A stretch of 64,000 bases of DNA from Mycobacterium sp. 155 (GTDB lineage Bacteria; Actinomycetota; Actinomycetes; Mycobacteriales; Mycobacteriaceae). The DNA lies in the NCBI RefSeq assembly GCF_000373905.1, contig NZ_KB892705.1:2127020-2191019 (forward strand). Direction: 5' to 3'. The stretch's first letter is position 1. Each line of letters starts with the position of its first letter. The notes beneath the pieces are model-generated. The model was not told the DNA's origin. It saw nothing but the letters and a program-made list of their open reading frames with translations, and searched no databases. Positions 63,175 to 64,000 of the stretch are shown here, piece after piece. Both the position numbers and the translations under genes were made by a program.

Positions 63175-64000
63175 GCGCGTGCGATGGTGGCGCTGGCGAT
63201 GACCTCGTCACCGTCCGGATCGGGACGGTAAAGCACCATGGTCTGCCCAGGTGCGACGCCGCGCAGCGGGGTCCGCAGGTTCACTATCAGGCGGCCGTCG
63301 AACAACTCTGCCACGACGTCGGCGATCCCACCGTGCGCCCGCACCTGCACCTGGCACTCCACGGGCCCGTCAAGAGCGACGCCGCTGGTGAAGACCGGGT
63401 TCTCCCCCGACAGCTGCCGCACCTCGAGGTCCTCGGCCGATCCGACGCGGACGGTGCCGGTTTCGGCGTCGATCGCGGTCACGTACCGGGGCCTGCCGTC
63501 GGCGCCGGGGCCCGCGATTCCCAGACCCTTGCGTTGGCCGATGGTGAAACCGTGCACGCCTCCGTGTTCGGCGAGCACTGTGCCGCTGGAATCGATCACC
63601 GAGCCGCGGCGCACCCCGATACGCGCGCCGAGGAAAGCCTGGGTGTCCCCCGACGGGATGAAGCAGATGTCATGGCTGTCAGGCTTTTCAGCGACTGCCA
63701 GCCCGCGGGCGGCAGCCTCTTCACGGATCTGCGGCTTGGGTGTGTCGCCGATCGGGAACAGCGCATGTCGAAGCTGCTCGGCGGTCAGCACACCCAGCAC
63801 GTACGACTGATCCTTGTCAGCGTCGACCGCGCGGCGCAGCCTGCCGTCTTCCAGCCGTGCGTAGTGACCCGTCGCGACGGCGTCGAAACCCAGCACCAAG
63901 GCCCGGGCCGACAGTGCGGAGAACTTGATCCGCTCGTTGCACCGCACGCACGGATTCGGGGTCTCACCGCGCGCGTAGGCCTCGACGAAGTCGTCGATCA
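63171..64000 (-). CDS. mnmA: tRNA-specific 2-thiouridylase MnmA, 3' part (start outside window)
   Basis: Thiolates U34 of tRNA-Lys, -Glu and -Gln. The frame is open to the window edge; the N-terminal PP-loop is missing from view. Visible are the first catalytic Cys in [36 protein letters not shown], the second catalytic Cys in [26 protein letters not shown] and the C-terminal β-barrel. It overlaps the MetE-like gene by 4 nt, as Rv3024c lies near Rv3015c in M. tuberculosis though with more genes between. Confidence 0.95.
   Translation of the reverse strand, partial: IDDFVEAYARGETPNPCVRCNERIKFSALSARALVLGFDAVATGHYARLEDGRLRRAVDADKDQSYVLGVLTAEQLRHALFPIGDTPKPQIREEAAARGLAVAEKPDSHDICFIPSGDTQAFLGARIGVRRGSVIDSSGTVLAEHGGVHGFTIGQRKGLGIAGPGADGRPRYVTAIDAETGTVRVGSAEDLEVRQLSGENPVFTSGVALDGPVECQVQVRAHGGIADVVAELFDGRLIVNLRTPLRGVAPGQTMVLYRPDPDGDEVIASATIARA

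Overview
The window is chromosomal DNA of a GC-rich actinobacterium, almost certainly a fast-growing Mycobacterium (Mycolicibacterium). The gene order follows the Mycobacterium tuberculosis segment from about Rv2972c to Rv3024c: Rv2972c-recG-DAK2 protein, rpmB, ung, thiL, ddl, gpsA, fbiD, ppk, mutT1, hupB, leuD-leuC, an IclR regulator, tRNA-Glu, tRNA-Gln, gltX, leuB, serA, ilvC-ilvN-ilvB, lppZ, gatB, pfkA, gatA-gatC, ligA, mnmA. Other signs are the Lys/Ala-rich HU tail, the cofactor F420 gene fbiD and frequent GTG starts.

Layout. 1-0.8 kb: 3' part of an IS110-type transposase. 0.8-5.4 kb: minus-strand run DAK2 protein > recG > exported HNH protein. 5.5-16.3 kb: rpmB, a decayed lipoprotein gene, ung with a 26-bp tandem repeat over its start, thiL, small regulators, ddl, a PLP enzyme, gpsA, fbiD, ppk, mutT1. 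16.3-22.8 kb: hupB, leuCD with a divergent IclR gene, two tRNAs, gltX and a fumarylacetoacetate-hydrolase-family gene. 22.8-28.1 kb: accessory surface genes (lipase, MFS transporter, lytic transglycosylase and two divergent VWA membrane proteins). 28.2-41.4 kb: a complete six-gene type I BREX phage-defence island (brxA-brxB-brxC-pglX-pglZ-brxL) with a divergent XRE regulator. 42-50 kb: leuB-serA, a phytoene-dehydrogenase-like gene, and the ilvBNC operon with an attenuator and leader peptide. 50-64 kb: PH-domain and DoxX membrane proteins, lppZ, gatB, pfkA, gatA-gatC, an ACT protein, ligA, a multicopper oxidase, a YjbR protein, a MetE-like protein and the 3' part of mnmA.

How the genes work together. 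Branched-chain amino acid synthesis is nearly complete here (ilvB, ilvN, ilvC, leuB, leuC, leuD). It has two visible control devices: a leucine/valine-rich leader peptide with a terminator before ilvB, and palindromic sites between leuC and the IclR gene. gltX, tRNA-Gln, tRNA-Glu and gatC/gatA/gatB together make the indirect route to Gln-tRNA: GluRS mischarges tRNA-Gln and GatCAB amidates it. ung, recG, ligA and mutT1 serve genome maintenance.

Most notable points: the BREX island, whose BrxL ends in what looks like a MITD1-type phospholipase-D-like domain instead of the usual Lon protease domain; an AT-rich patch in the specificity part of pglX; twin palindromes controlling the BREX promoter region; and the 26-bp repeat that multiplies the ung ribosome binding site and start codon. 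BREX itself is a known system. What may be new is the BrxL architecture and the ung leader arrangement.
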